Assembly: GCA_027325115.1 (NCBI GenBank)
Contig: DAHWFG010000096.1
Coordinates: forward strand, 1-11,571
Length of the DNA stretch: 11,571 nt
Direction: 5' to 3'
Source: JAKBCQ01 sp021807585
GTDB lineage: Bacteria > Planctomycetota > Planctomycetia > Isosphaerales > Isosphaeraceae
This document shows positions 5,901-11,571 of this stretch, one piece after another. The notes under the pieces were generated by a model, which ran no database searches, was not told the origin of the DNA, and worked only from the letters and a program-made list of their open reading frames with translations. Made by a program: the position numbers and the translations under genes. Position 1 is the first letter of the stretch, and each line of letters begins with the position of its first letter.

Positions 5901-7483
5901 TGATCAGTCCCCCTCCTCATCACGACATCTACTCGATCGAGGATCTGGCGCAACTGATCCACGATTTAAAGAACGCCAATCCGAAAGCGCGGATCAGCGT
6001 CAAGCTCGTCGCCGAGGTGGGAGTGGGGACGGTCGCCGCGGGGGTCGCCAAGGCGCACAGCGACGTCGTTTTAATCAGCGGCCACGACGGCGGTACGGGT
6101 GCGAGCCCGCTCACTTCGCTGAAACACGCGGGAATCCCTTGGGAACTCGGCCTCGCCGAAACGCAACAGACGCTTGTCATCAACCGGCTGCGCGATCGAA
6201 TCGTCGTTCAAACCGACGGTCAGCTCAAAACCGGGCGCGACGTCGTCGTCGCGGCGCTCCTGGGCGCCGAGGAATACGGCTTCGCCACCGCGCCGCTGGT
6301 CGTCATGGGTTGCGTCATGATGCGCGTTTGCCATCTCGATACGTGCCCCGTCGGCATCGCCACCCAAAACCCCAAGCTCCGCGAAAAGTTCCAGGGTAAA
6401 GCAGAACATGTGATCAACTTTTTCAAATTTATCGCGCAAGAGGTTCGCGAATTGATGGCGGAGCTCGGCTTCAAGACGATCGACGAGATGATCGGCCGCA
6501 GCGACCTGCTCGAGATGAACCGCGCGATCGCGCACTACAAGGCGAAAGGCCTCGATTTCAGCAAGATCTTCCATCGTCCCGCGGTCGATCCCGGAGTCTC
6601 GGTGCGGAGGGTGCGCGAACAGGATCACGGCCTCGCGCAATCGCTCGATCTCACCGAGATCGTCCCGCGCTGCGCCGCTGCGATCGAACGCGGCGAACCC
6701 GTTTCGTTCGAGCTGCCGATCCGCAACGTGCATCGGACCGTCGGCACGATTCTCGGCTCCGAAGTCACTCGTCGTCGCGGCGGCGCGGGCCTCCCCGACG
6801 ACACGATCAAAATCAAGCTCAAGGGGTCCGCGGGCCAAAGCCTGGGGGCGTTCCTGCCCCGTGGAATCACGATCGCGCTCGAGGGAGACGCGAATGATTA
6901 TATCGGCAAAGGTTTGTCGGGCGGTAAGTTGATCGTTTATCCCCCCAAGTCGGCTCGGTTCGTCGCCGAGGAGAACGTGCTGATCGGCAACGTGGCTCTT
7001 TACGGCGCGACGGCGGGGAGAGCGTTCTTCCGCGGTCGAGCCGGCGAGCGGTTCTGCGTGCGGAACAGCGGCGCGATGGCGGTCGTCGAAGGAACCGGCG
7101 ATCATGGATGTGAATATATGACCGGCGGCGTCGCGGTCGTCGTCGGCCCGACGGGGCGCAACTTCGCCGCGGGGATGAGCGGAGGGTCGGCGTTCGTCTT
7201 CGACGAATCGGGCGATTTCGCCTCCCGCTGCAACCTCGAGATGGTCGATCTCGAGCCGTTCCAGGACCCCGACGATTGGGAGATCGTCCGCGATCTGCTG
7301 ATCCAGCACGCGGGCTACACCGGCAGCGAAGTCGCGGCCCGGATTTTAAACGATTGGGATTGGGCGGTCGGCAAGTTCGTCAAAGTGATGCCGATCGATT
7401 ATCGACGCGTCCTCGAAGAACAAAAACGGCTCCGCGCGGAAGCTCCCGCGTCCGGGTTGCAAGTGGAGGTGAGCGGTGGGTAA
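2909..7483 (+). CDS. gltB: Glutamate synthase large (alpha) subunit
   Basis: The large GOGAT subunit frees ammonia from glutamine and tunnels it to 2-oxoglutarate on FMN, yielding glutamate in the cytosol. At 1524 residues it has the full family length. A class II glutaminase domain occupies about residues 21-440; its nucleophile is C21 (DACGVGF), so a 20-residue propeptide must be removed, and AHNGEIN at 254-260 belongs to the same site. The central domain runs from about 470 to 780. The FMN barrel spans about 860-1220, with GAMSYGS near 889 and GHDGGTG at 1058-1064. C1135, C1141 and C1146 (C-x5-C-x4-C) match the [3Fe-4S] ligands of the family. The GXGXG beta-helix domain fills about 1290-1480. 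ATG 2909 has AGGAAAGG 9 bases upstream. An adjacent gltD argues for the NADPH type over the ferredoxin type. No frameshift or missing key residue is seen. Confidence 0.98.
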   Translation: MSSGQIPPQGLYDPAYEHDACGVGFVVDLKGRKTHKLVRDGLTALVNLDHRGACGCEDNTGDGAGILIQIPHAFLAKRCAAIGIDLPDPERYGVGSFFTSPDADQQTFGMKLFESIVAEEGQAFLGWRPLKTDNSTLGPSARAVEPTMFHAIVGRSGKTKDADAFERKLYVIRKRFEAAIVDSGLDDHKFFYFSSLSCRVVVYKGMLTPAQLGAYFADDLADSDLTSALALYHSRFSTNTFPSWELAHPYRMIAHNGEINTLRGNINWMTAREALFESKVFEPGDVAKLTPIIREGLSDTACLDNAIELLVRAGYSLPHAMMTLIPEAWENHETMSQSKKDFYKYYSCLMEPWDGPASIGFTDGKTIGAVLDRNGLRPSRYWVTTDGLVIMASEVGVLDIPPDRILKKGRLEPGKMFLIDLDEGRIVDDDELKHRIASAKPYGRWLAENLVSLDDLPEAPHVPGPNHETLLHRQQAYGYTLEDLKYILAPMTNNGEEAVGSMGTDTPLAVLSDRSQPLFNYFKQLFAQVTNPPLDAIREELVTSVLTATGSEGNLLEPTPKSCKLIALETPILDNDELAKLKLLDGSNGFKSAALSMLFQASEGAKGLERALDLLFDRAVEAIQNGANLIILSHRGIDAKNAPIPSLLACSGLHHHLVRRGMRTRAGLVIEAGDAREVHHFALLLGYGAGSINPYVAFETLDDMIQQGQIKPEIDHAEAVKRYRKAIKKGVVKVMSKMGISTIQSYRGAQIFEAIGLSREFVDKYFDKTASRIGGVGLEEIAAETLHHHGRAYSNVEVGPSLLDWGGQYQWRRDGEYHLFNPETVYRLQHATRSGRYEIFKSYTKAVDEQNERHCTLRGLFNFKKGLRKPVPIDEVEPIESIVKRFATGAMSYGSISAEAHETLAIAMNRLGGKSNTGEGGEDPRRYVPDAGGDSRKSAIKQVASGRFGVTSEYLVSAEEIQIKMAQGAKPGEGGQLPGHKVWPWIAKVRFSTPGVALISPPPHHDIYSIEDLAQLIHDLKNANPKARISVKLVAEVGVGTVAAGVAKAHSDVVLISGHDGGTGASPLTSLKHAGIPWELGLAETQQTLVINRLRDRIVVQTDGQLKTGRDVVVAALLGAEEYGFATAPLVVMGCVMMRVCHLDTCPVGIATQNPKLREKFQGKAEHVINFFKFIAQEVRELMAELGFKTIDEMIGRSDLLEMNRAIAHYKAKGLDFSKIFHRPAVDPGVSVRRVREQDHGLAQSLDLTEIVPRCAAAIERGEPVSFELPIRNVHRTVGTILGSEVTRRRGGAGLPDDTIKIKLKGSAGQSLGAFLPRGITIALEGDANDYIGKGLSGGKLIVYPPKSARFVAEENVLIGNVALYGATAGRAFFRGRAGERFCVRNSGAMAVVEGTGDHGCEYMTGGVAVVVGPTGRNFAAGMSGGSAFVFDESGDFASRCNLEMVDLEPFQDPDDWEIVRDLLIQHAGYTGSEVAARILNDWDWAVGKFVKVMPIDYRRVLEEQKRLRAEAPASGLQVEVSGG
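7465..7472 (+). promoter_or_regulatory. Strong Shine-Dalgarno of gltD inside the gltB end
   Basis: GGAGGTGA is an eight-base exact match to the 16S anti-Shine-Dalgarno. It ends three bases before the GTG at 7476 (six after GGAGG). It decides the GTG start and implies translational coupling between gltB and gltD. Confidence 0.75.
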
Positions 7484-8948
7484 GCCGACGGGATTTTTGG
7501 AATTATCACGTGAGACTCCGACACGGCGTCCTGTCGCCGAGCGGTTGCGCGATTTTCTCGAGGTTTACAACCCGTTTCCCGAAGAGAAGATGCGCGCCCA
7601 GGGGGCTCGCTGTATGGATTGCGGCGTGCCGTTTTGTCATCAGGGGTGCCCGCTGGGGAATTTGATTCCCGATTGGAACGACCTTGTTTATCGCGATCAA
7701 TGGAAGGCGGCTCTCGATCGACTGCACGCGACGAATAACTTCCCCGAGTTCACCGGCAAGCTCTGTCCCGCTCCGTGCGAGGCGTCGTGCGTTTTGGGAA
7801 TCAACGACGATCCCGTGACGATCAAGCAGATCGAGGCGGGCATTATCGAACGGGGTTGGGACGAAGGTTGGGTCGTCCCCCAGCCGCCGCTCGTCCGCAC
7901 GGGAAAGAACGTCGCGGTCGTCGGCTCGGGCCCCGCGGGGCTCGCCGCGGCGCAGCAGCTCGCCCGCGCCGGGCACTCGGTGACCGTCTTCGAACGCGCC
8001 GATCGGATCGGCGGACTCCTCCGTTACGGCATCCCCGATTTTAAAATGGAAAAGCGACACCTCGACCGCAGGCTCTGCCAGATGGAGGCCGAGGGGGTCG
8101 TCTTTCGCGCAGGCGTAAACATCGGCGTGGATATCACGGGTAACGATCTGCTTAAGCAATTCGACGCGGTCTGCCTGTGTTGCGGATCGACGCGACCCCG
8201 CGACCTGCCGATCGAGGGACGAAACCTCGCCGGCGTCCACTTCGCAATGGAGTACCTGCCGCTCCAAAACCGCAAGGTCGCGGGCGATTCGATCCCCGAC
8301 GATCGATTTATCTCAGCCAAAGATAAAAATGTGATAATTATCGGCGGGGGAGACACCGGCGCCGATTGCCTGGGCACGGCGCACCGCCAAGGATGCAAAA
8401 GCGTTCATCAGTTTGAGATCGTCCCTCGTCCCCCCGACGACCGCGCCCCGAACAACCCCTGGCCGCAGTGGTCGAACGTCTTTCGCGTCTCCTCGGCTCA
8501 CGAAGAGGGAGGAATCCGCGAGTACCAGATCAACACGCGTCGATTCCTCGGAGTCAAGGGCCGCGTGACGGCGCTCGAGACCGTCAAGGTCGAGATGAAA
8601 ATCGTCGAAGGCAAGCCCCGCTTCGTCGACGTCCCGGGGAGCGAAAAGATTTTTCCCGCCGACCTCGTCCTCCTCGCGATGGGTTTCGTCGGACCCGAAA
8701 AGGAAGGGCTGATCGAACAACTCGGCGTCGATCTCGATTCCCTGGGAAACGTCAAAGCCGACGCCGAAAAACGGACCAACGTCCCCGGCGTTTACACCGC
8801 GGGCGACATGACTCGAGGCCAAAGCCTCATCGTCTGGGCGATCGCCGAGGGACGACACGCCGCGGCTTCGATCGATAAACATCTGATGAACCGCTTAGAA
8901 CTCCCCGCTCCGCTTGCGCTCGGAAACAATCAACGACCGTTCGCTTGA
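7476..8948 (+). CDS. gltD: Glutamate synthase small (beta) subunit, NADPH/FAD oxidoreductase
   Basis: The small GOGAT subunit takes electrons from NADPH through FAD and Fe-S clusters to the FMN of GltB. The 490-residue length is usual. The N-terminal domain has cysteines C46, C49, C54 and C58 (C-x2-C-x4-C-x3-C) and a second set C97, C101 and C105 (CPAPCEASC) for [4Fe-4S] clusters. The FAD-binding GSGPAG is at 150-155, followed by the FERADRIGGLLRYGIP signature. The NAD(P)H-binding motif GGGDTG is at 290-295. The C-terminal GVYTAGDMTRGQSLIVWAI segment completes the FAD site. The gene starts with GTG and overlaps gltB by 8 bases, so the subunits are co-translated and likely made in balance. A strong terminator follows. 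GltD-like proteins also pair with other enzymes, but the overlap with gltB settles the role. Confidence 0.98.
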   Translation: MGKPTGFLELSRETPTRRPVAERLRDFLEVYNPFPEEKMRAQGARCMDCGVPFCHQGCPLGNLIPDWNDLVYRDQWKAALDRLHATNNFPEFTGKLCPAPCEASCVLGINDDPVTIKQIEAGIIERGWDEGWVVPQPPLVRTGKNVAVVGSGPAGLAAAQQLARAGHSVTVFERADRIGGLLRYGIPDFKMEKRHLDRRLCQMEAEGVVFRAGVNIGVDITGNDLLKQFDAVCLCCGSTRPRDLPIEGRNLAGVHFAMEYLPLQNRKVAGDSIPDDRFISAKDKNVIIIGGGDTGADCLGTAHRQGCKSVHQFEIVPRPPDDRAPNNPWPQWSNVFRVSSAHEEGGIREYQINTRRFLGVKGRVTALETVKVEMKIVEGKPRFVDVPGSEKIFPADLVLLAMGFVGPEKEGLIEQLGVDLDSLGNVKADAEKRTNVPGVYTAGDMTRGQSLIVWAIAEGRHAAASIDKHLMNRLELPAPLALGNNQRPFA

Positions 8949-8980
8949 TAGAATCGACAACTCTCTTGCATCCAAATGCG

Positions 8981-9021
8981 ACGGCGCTTCGAGATCGAAC
9001 TCGACGCGCCGTGGTTTTTTT
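8981..9021 (+). terminator. Intrinsic terminator of the gltBD operon
   Basis: The stem is ACGGCGC (8981-8987) paired with GCGCCGT (9006-9012). After one T/C mismatch it continues with TCGAG (8989-8993) paired with CTCGA (9000-9004), closing a 6-base loop. Two bases later a run of seven T (9015-9021) follows. It starts 33 bases after the gltD stop and is oriented for the plus strand. Confidence 0.9.
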
Positions 9022-9040
9022 AATCATTCAATATTCAACA

Positions 9041-9058
9041 ATCTTGATTATTCAAGAT
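9041..9058 (-). terminator. AT-rich stem-loop over the phosphohydrolase stop, weak terminator candidate
   Basis: ATCTTGA (9041-9047) and TCAAGAT (9052-9058) form a perfect 7-bp stem with a 4-base loop that overlaps the stop codon of the minus-strand gene. The stem has few GC pairs and no uninterrupted T run follows on the minus strand. Termination is therefore uncertain. Confidence 0.3.
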
Positions 9059-10697
9059 ATCCAAGTTCGGCGAGCCGTTTTTCGATCACCGCCTGTTCCT
9101 CGGCGGTGTAATCGAACTGCGGCTTGTGCGGGCCCGTGTAGCCCGAAGATGCGCCGTCGGTCCTGGTTTTATGCCCCGCGAGCGGGTGTTTGGCGGCGAC
9201 GATCGGCTTCCCCTGGATATACTCGGGAATCGGTTCGCCAAGGAGGTTGAGTATCGTCGGGGCGATGTCGCGAAGTTCGGCCGAAAGCGTCTTGCCGGGC
9301 GTCACGCCCGCCGCCGCGATCGCCACGATCCCCTCGGGTCGATGCGTCCCGGGCAGGTTGGGATCGTCGATCACCCATCGGCTCCGCTCGAGCGTGTTCA
9401 ACTTCGTTCGCACCCAATACATCTCGTCGGGGAGCGCAATCAAATCGGGATAACCCTCCCGCGCGGGATCGATCCCGTAAGCCTCCGCCGTCTGTACGAT
9501 CTTGGGAAAAAGCGGCTTGGAATTCTCGGGATGACGCGCCTCGCTTAACGCCGCCGCCGTCGCCGACAGCGCTTCGTCAACTTGTCGCGATGTTTTGATC
9601 GGAGCTCCTTGATGACGATCCGAGCTGTTGATATAAATCATCGCCGCGGTGTCTTGATGCGGAGCGAACGCGAGCGTCTTGTTCCAATCGAGCGGATACT
9701 GCGCCGTGATCGAAGCCGCGAACGACGCCGCGCGAGCATGCGGATCGCCCCGCTTGGCGCTCCAAAGCCGAAGCCGATCGGCGCCCTGCCGAACCCGCCT
9801 GCCAAGCCTCCCCGCCACCCCCGGCAACCGCGCCACGCCTCGATCGATCAAGATCCGATTCACGTCGATCCTGCCCGAACACGGACCGAAACCGTGATCG
9901 CTCGCGGCCACCACCGCCGCGCCCCGACGATCCGCGAGCTCGCACAACATCCCGATCGCCGCGTCGAGCCCCGTCATCACCGACCCCGCCGCGCCGTTCC
10001 ATAAAGGATCGTCGATCCCTGTTTCATCTACGTTCAAATATTTCCAAACACGATGCTGAAACGGATCGAGATTCTGAAATTGAACCATCAGCGCCGACCA
10101 ATCGGGGAGCATGCGGTCGGCGAGCAACCCCCCCTCGGCGCGGGCATGGAAAAGATCGACGGTCGCCTGCGCGTTCTCGCGGATTTCGTCGAGCGAACGC
10201 GGCGGCCTTTTCCAAACGACGCGGAGACTGTAATTGGGAACCTCGGCGCGCAGCCGTTCGCCGAAAGCGGTCGCCCCAGAAAGCGCCGCCTCAAGATGCG
10301 GAGCGTCCATCCCCGAAACAATTATGCCATTCACATCCAATGGTGGATACGTGACGGGAAGATTAAGGCTCACAACCGATCGACCCGCCCTCGAAAGTAA
10401 ATGCCAAAATGTGGGAACGCGTACGCGACCCGAATGATTCACCTTCATCTGACCCGCCGCGGCGTCATAATAACGGTGATCAAACACCCCGTGACGTTCG
10501 GGATCGCATCCCGTCATCATCGTCGTCCACGCGGCGGATGTCACCGGCGGAATCGTCGACCGCGACGTCCCGTAAGCCGAACGCTTGAGCAACGACGCCA
10601 AATGAGGCATATAGCCCCGCTCGATCATCCGATCGAGGACCGTCCATGTCGCCCCGTCGAGCCCCAATATCACCACGCGATCCGGCGTCGACGCCAT
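9048..10697 (-). CDS. AlkP-superfamily phosphohydrolase/phosphodiesterase (COG3379-like)
   Basis: This 549-residue protein belongs to the type I phosphodiesterase/nucleotide pyrophosphatase branch of the alkaline phosphatase superfamily, which hydrolyses phosphate mono- or diesters with two metal ions. Visible signatures are VVILGLDGAT near the start (metal ligand D14), PPVTSAAWTTMMTG with T53 as likely nucleophile, HGVFDHRYY after it, ASDHGFG with D267 and H268, and GTHRPEG with H452. No signal peptide or membrane segment is evident, so a cytosolic enzyme is expected. The start at ATG 10697 has GGAGG at 10710-10706 with an 8-base spacer. It lies 118 bases downstream of a methyltransferase on the same strand and converges on gltD. 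The substrate cannot be read from the sequence: nucleotide, lipid-head-group or glycan phosphates are all possible. Confidence 0.88.
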   Translation of the reverse strand: MASTPDRVVILGLDGATWTVLDRMIERGYMPHLASLLKRSAYGTSRSTIPPVTSAAWTTMMTGCDPERHGVFDHRYYDAAAGQMKVNHSGRVRVPTFWHLLSRAGRSVVSLNLPVTYPPLDVNGIIVSGMDAPHLEAALSGATAFGERLRAEVPNYSLRVVWKRPPRSLDEIRENAQATVDLFHARAEGGLLADRMLPDWSALMVQFQNLDPFQHRVWKYLNVDETGIDDPLWNGAAGSVMTGLDAAIGMLCELADRRGAAVVAASDHGFGPCSGRIDVNRILIDRGVARLPGVAGRLGRRVRQGADRLRLWSAKRGDPHARAASFAASITAQYPLDWNKTLAFAPHQDTAAMIYINSSDRHQGAPIKTSRQVDEALSATAAALSEARHPENSKPLFPKIVQTAEAYGIDPAREGYPDLIALPDEMYWVRTKLNTLERSRWVIDDPNLPGTHRPEGIVAIAAAGVTPGKTLSAELRDIAPTILNLLGEPIPEYIQGKPIVAAKHPLAGHKTRTDGASSGYTGPHKPQFDYTAEEQAVIEKRLAELGYLE

Positions 10698-10815
10698 CGG
10701 CTCGGCCTCCCCACTCCATCAAGAAATGCACGAGTGCATGATTATTGAATCGTAATGAATCCGTATGCGTCACGCATAGGGTAAGAGCGGTCTCAATCGA
10801 CTGAACCGTGCGCGA
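10698..10815. promoter_or_regulatory. Gap between methyltransferase and phosphohydrolase genes with two palindromes
   Basis: ATGCAC-GA-GTGCAT (10726-10739) and TATGCGT-C-ACGCATA (10764-10778) are exact short palindromes. Between them, on the minus strand, the near-repeats GATTCATTAC and GATTCAATAA stand in tandem. The density of symmetric sites and the AT-rich centre suggest a separate promoter/operator for the phosphohydrolase. I could not place a convincing -35/-10 pair, and no T-run terminator is present. Confidence 0.4.
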
Positions 10816-11520
10816 TCAACCGACGACGGCGAGCGCCGGGGCGAGATCGACGACAAACTCGGCGCGATGATACGCCTCGATTTCGCGGCGCTCGGCGCGC
10901 GATCGCACGAAAACCGCCAACGCCTCTCGCAGCTTCGTCGCAACCGGCCGCGCCGAGCGAGCCTCGTCGAGCCACGCGTGGTACGAAGCGACAAAGCGAT
11001 CGGCGCGACGATGAAAATCGGCGGGCGCGGGCGCCTTCACCCCGATCCCCATCACCGTGTGCGGAAACTTGTCGTGCCCCTGCGATCCCGTCACCCGCGC
11101 CCCGTAAGCAGCGAGCATCCGCCGCAAACATTGCGGAGTCATTCGCCAATAATCATCAGGGTACGCGTGAATGCGAAAATTGAACGGAGACGTGATCAAA
11201 AACACTCCCCCGGGACGGAGGATCCGATACACCTCGTCGAACGCGCGCCGAATCTCAAAAACATGTTCAAACGTTTCGATACAAAGGACCGTCCCCGCCT
11301 CGCCGTCTCCCACGCCGATGCGGCTGACGTCTTCGACGCGATCGACCCCTGGTCCGGGTCTCATATCGCAGCCGATATAGCCTTTTCCGGCGAACAGCGA
11401 GCGTAGATCCGCGTAATCGACCTGCCCCTCGACCTGATACGAGCCGAACTCGTAGACAGGGCCCGGGCAATCGAACGCTTGGGCAGCGAGACGGCAGAAC
11501 GCCTTGTTGTGATCGCGCAT
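10816..11520 (-). CDS. Class I SAM-dependent methyltransferase
   Basis: The 234-residue protein has the order of a class I (type 11-like) methyltransferase. Motif I is a degenerate VYEFGSYQVEGQ at residues 22-33, where E-x-G-S-x-x-x-x-G replaces the usual D/E-x-G-x-G-x-G. The strand ending YIGCDMRPGPGVD (48-60) carries the acidic residue D52 that would hold the ribose. TVLCIETFEHV (77-87) and RILRPGGVFLITSPF (99-113) are motifs II-III. IHAYPDDYWRMTP (117-129) is a signature seen in a subgroup of these enzymes. The substrate is unknown. The frame is open further up to ATG 11556, but ATG 11520 has AAGGAGGAG (11537-11529) 8 bases upstream and so is preferred. The phosphohydrolase follows 118 bases downstream on the same strand; a shared pathway is possible, not shown. 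Confidence 0.88.
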   Translation of the reverse strand: MRDHNKAFCRLAAQAFDCPGPVYEFGSYQVEGQVDYADLRSLFAGKGYIGCDMRPGPGVDRVEDVSRIGVGDGEAGTVLCIETFEHVFEIRRAFDEVYRILRPGGVFLITSPFNFRIHAYPDDYWRMTPQCLRRMLAAYGARVTGSQGHDKFPHTVMGIGVKAPAPADFHRRADRFVASYHAWLDEARSARPVATKLREALAVFVRSRAERREIEAYHRAEFVVDLAPALAVVG

Positions 11521-11528
11521 CGAAACGG

Positions 11529-11537
11529 CTCCTCCTT
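11529..11537 (-). promoter_or_regulatory. Shine-Dalgarno fixing the methyltransferase start
   Basis: AAGGAGGAG on the minus strand lies 8 bases before ATG 11520. It would fall inside the gene if the longer ATG 11556 start were used. The 34 bases beyond it to the window edge show no identifiable gene. Confidence 0.65.
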
Positions 11538-11571
11538 GAGCCCGAGCGACGTCCATGTACGAGAAGTCGCG

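Noticed and set aside
6071..7309. Long open frame (412 codons) antisense to gltB
   Set aside because: It lies wholly inside the well-supported gltB frame, has no recognisable domain, and is explained by GC-rich codon structure that depletes stops on the opposite strand.
11521..11556. Methyltransferase start at ATG 11556
   Set aside because: The extra 12 codons cover a strong AAGGAGGAG site that is correctly spaced for ATG 11520.
1..11571. CRISPR, tRNA, rRNA, insertion sequence or prophage features
   Set aside because: No spaced direct repeats, cloverleaf, transposase motif or phage gene was found on either strand by eye.

Overview
The window is a GC-rich bacterial chromosome segment with no sign of mobile DNA. 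It most likely comes from a planctomycete (Planctomycetota). That is an inference from protein style: the BlaI/M56 pair, the LysR reading MQLETLKIFCDVV, and a COG3379-type phosphohydrolase. It rests on remembered family resemblance, not a search. Coding is dense and the hexamer CGATCG is conspicuously frequent. No tRNA, rRNA, CRISPR array, transposase or phage gene was seen.

Layout. (1) Positions 1-1488, minus strand: a BlaI-type repressor followed, with an ATGA overlap, by an M56 (BlaR1/MecR1-like) membrane metallopeptidase that runs off the left edge. A good sigma70-like promoter and a perfect AT-rich palindrome sit ahead of blaI. (2) Positions 1489-1801: a divergent intergenic region with a GC-rich hairpin, a 14-bp palindrome, a T tract and the presumed promoter of the next gene. 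(3) Positions 1802-2767, plus strand: a LysR-family regulator. (4) Positions 2809-8948, plus strand: a promoter with an extended -10 element, then gltB and gltD overlapping by 8 bases, closed by a clear intrinsic terminator at 8981-9021. (5) Positions 9048-11571, minus strand, convergent with gltD: a class I SAM-dependent methyltransferase followed by a cytosolic AlkP-superfamily phosphohydrolase/phosphodiesterase, separated by a 118-base gap with two short palindromes.

How the genes work together. gltB and gltD encode the two subunits of NADPH-type glutamate synthase (GOGAT), the ammonia-assimilation step that turns glutamine plus 2-oxoglutarate into two glutamates. The LysR gene lies directly upstream in the same direction, so it is the natural candidate regulator, by analogy with GltC of Bacillus. 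BlaI/BlaR1-like pairs form protease-relieved repression switches; the regulated target is not visible here beyond probable autoregulation. The phosphohydrolase and methyltransferase may share a pathway, but nothing in the window shows their substrates.

I see no convincing undescribed system. The points that merit a second look are regulatory or compositional: the palindromes at 1434-1449, 1629-1664, 1713-1758, 2809-2836 and 10726-10778, the long linker in the M56 protein, the CGATCG excess, and AT-rich codon islands inside gltB.
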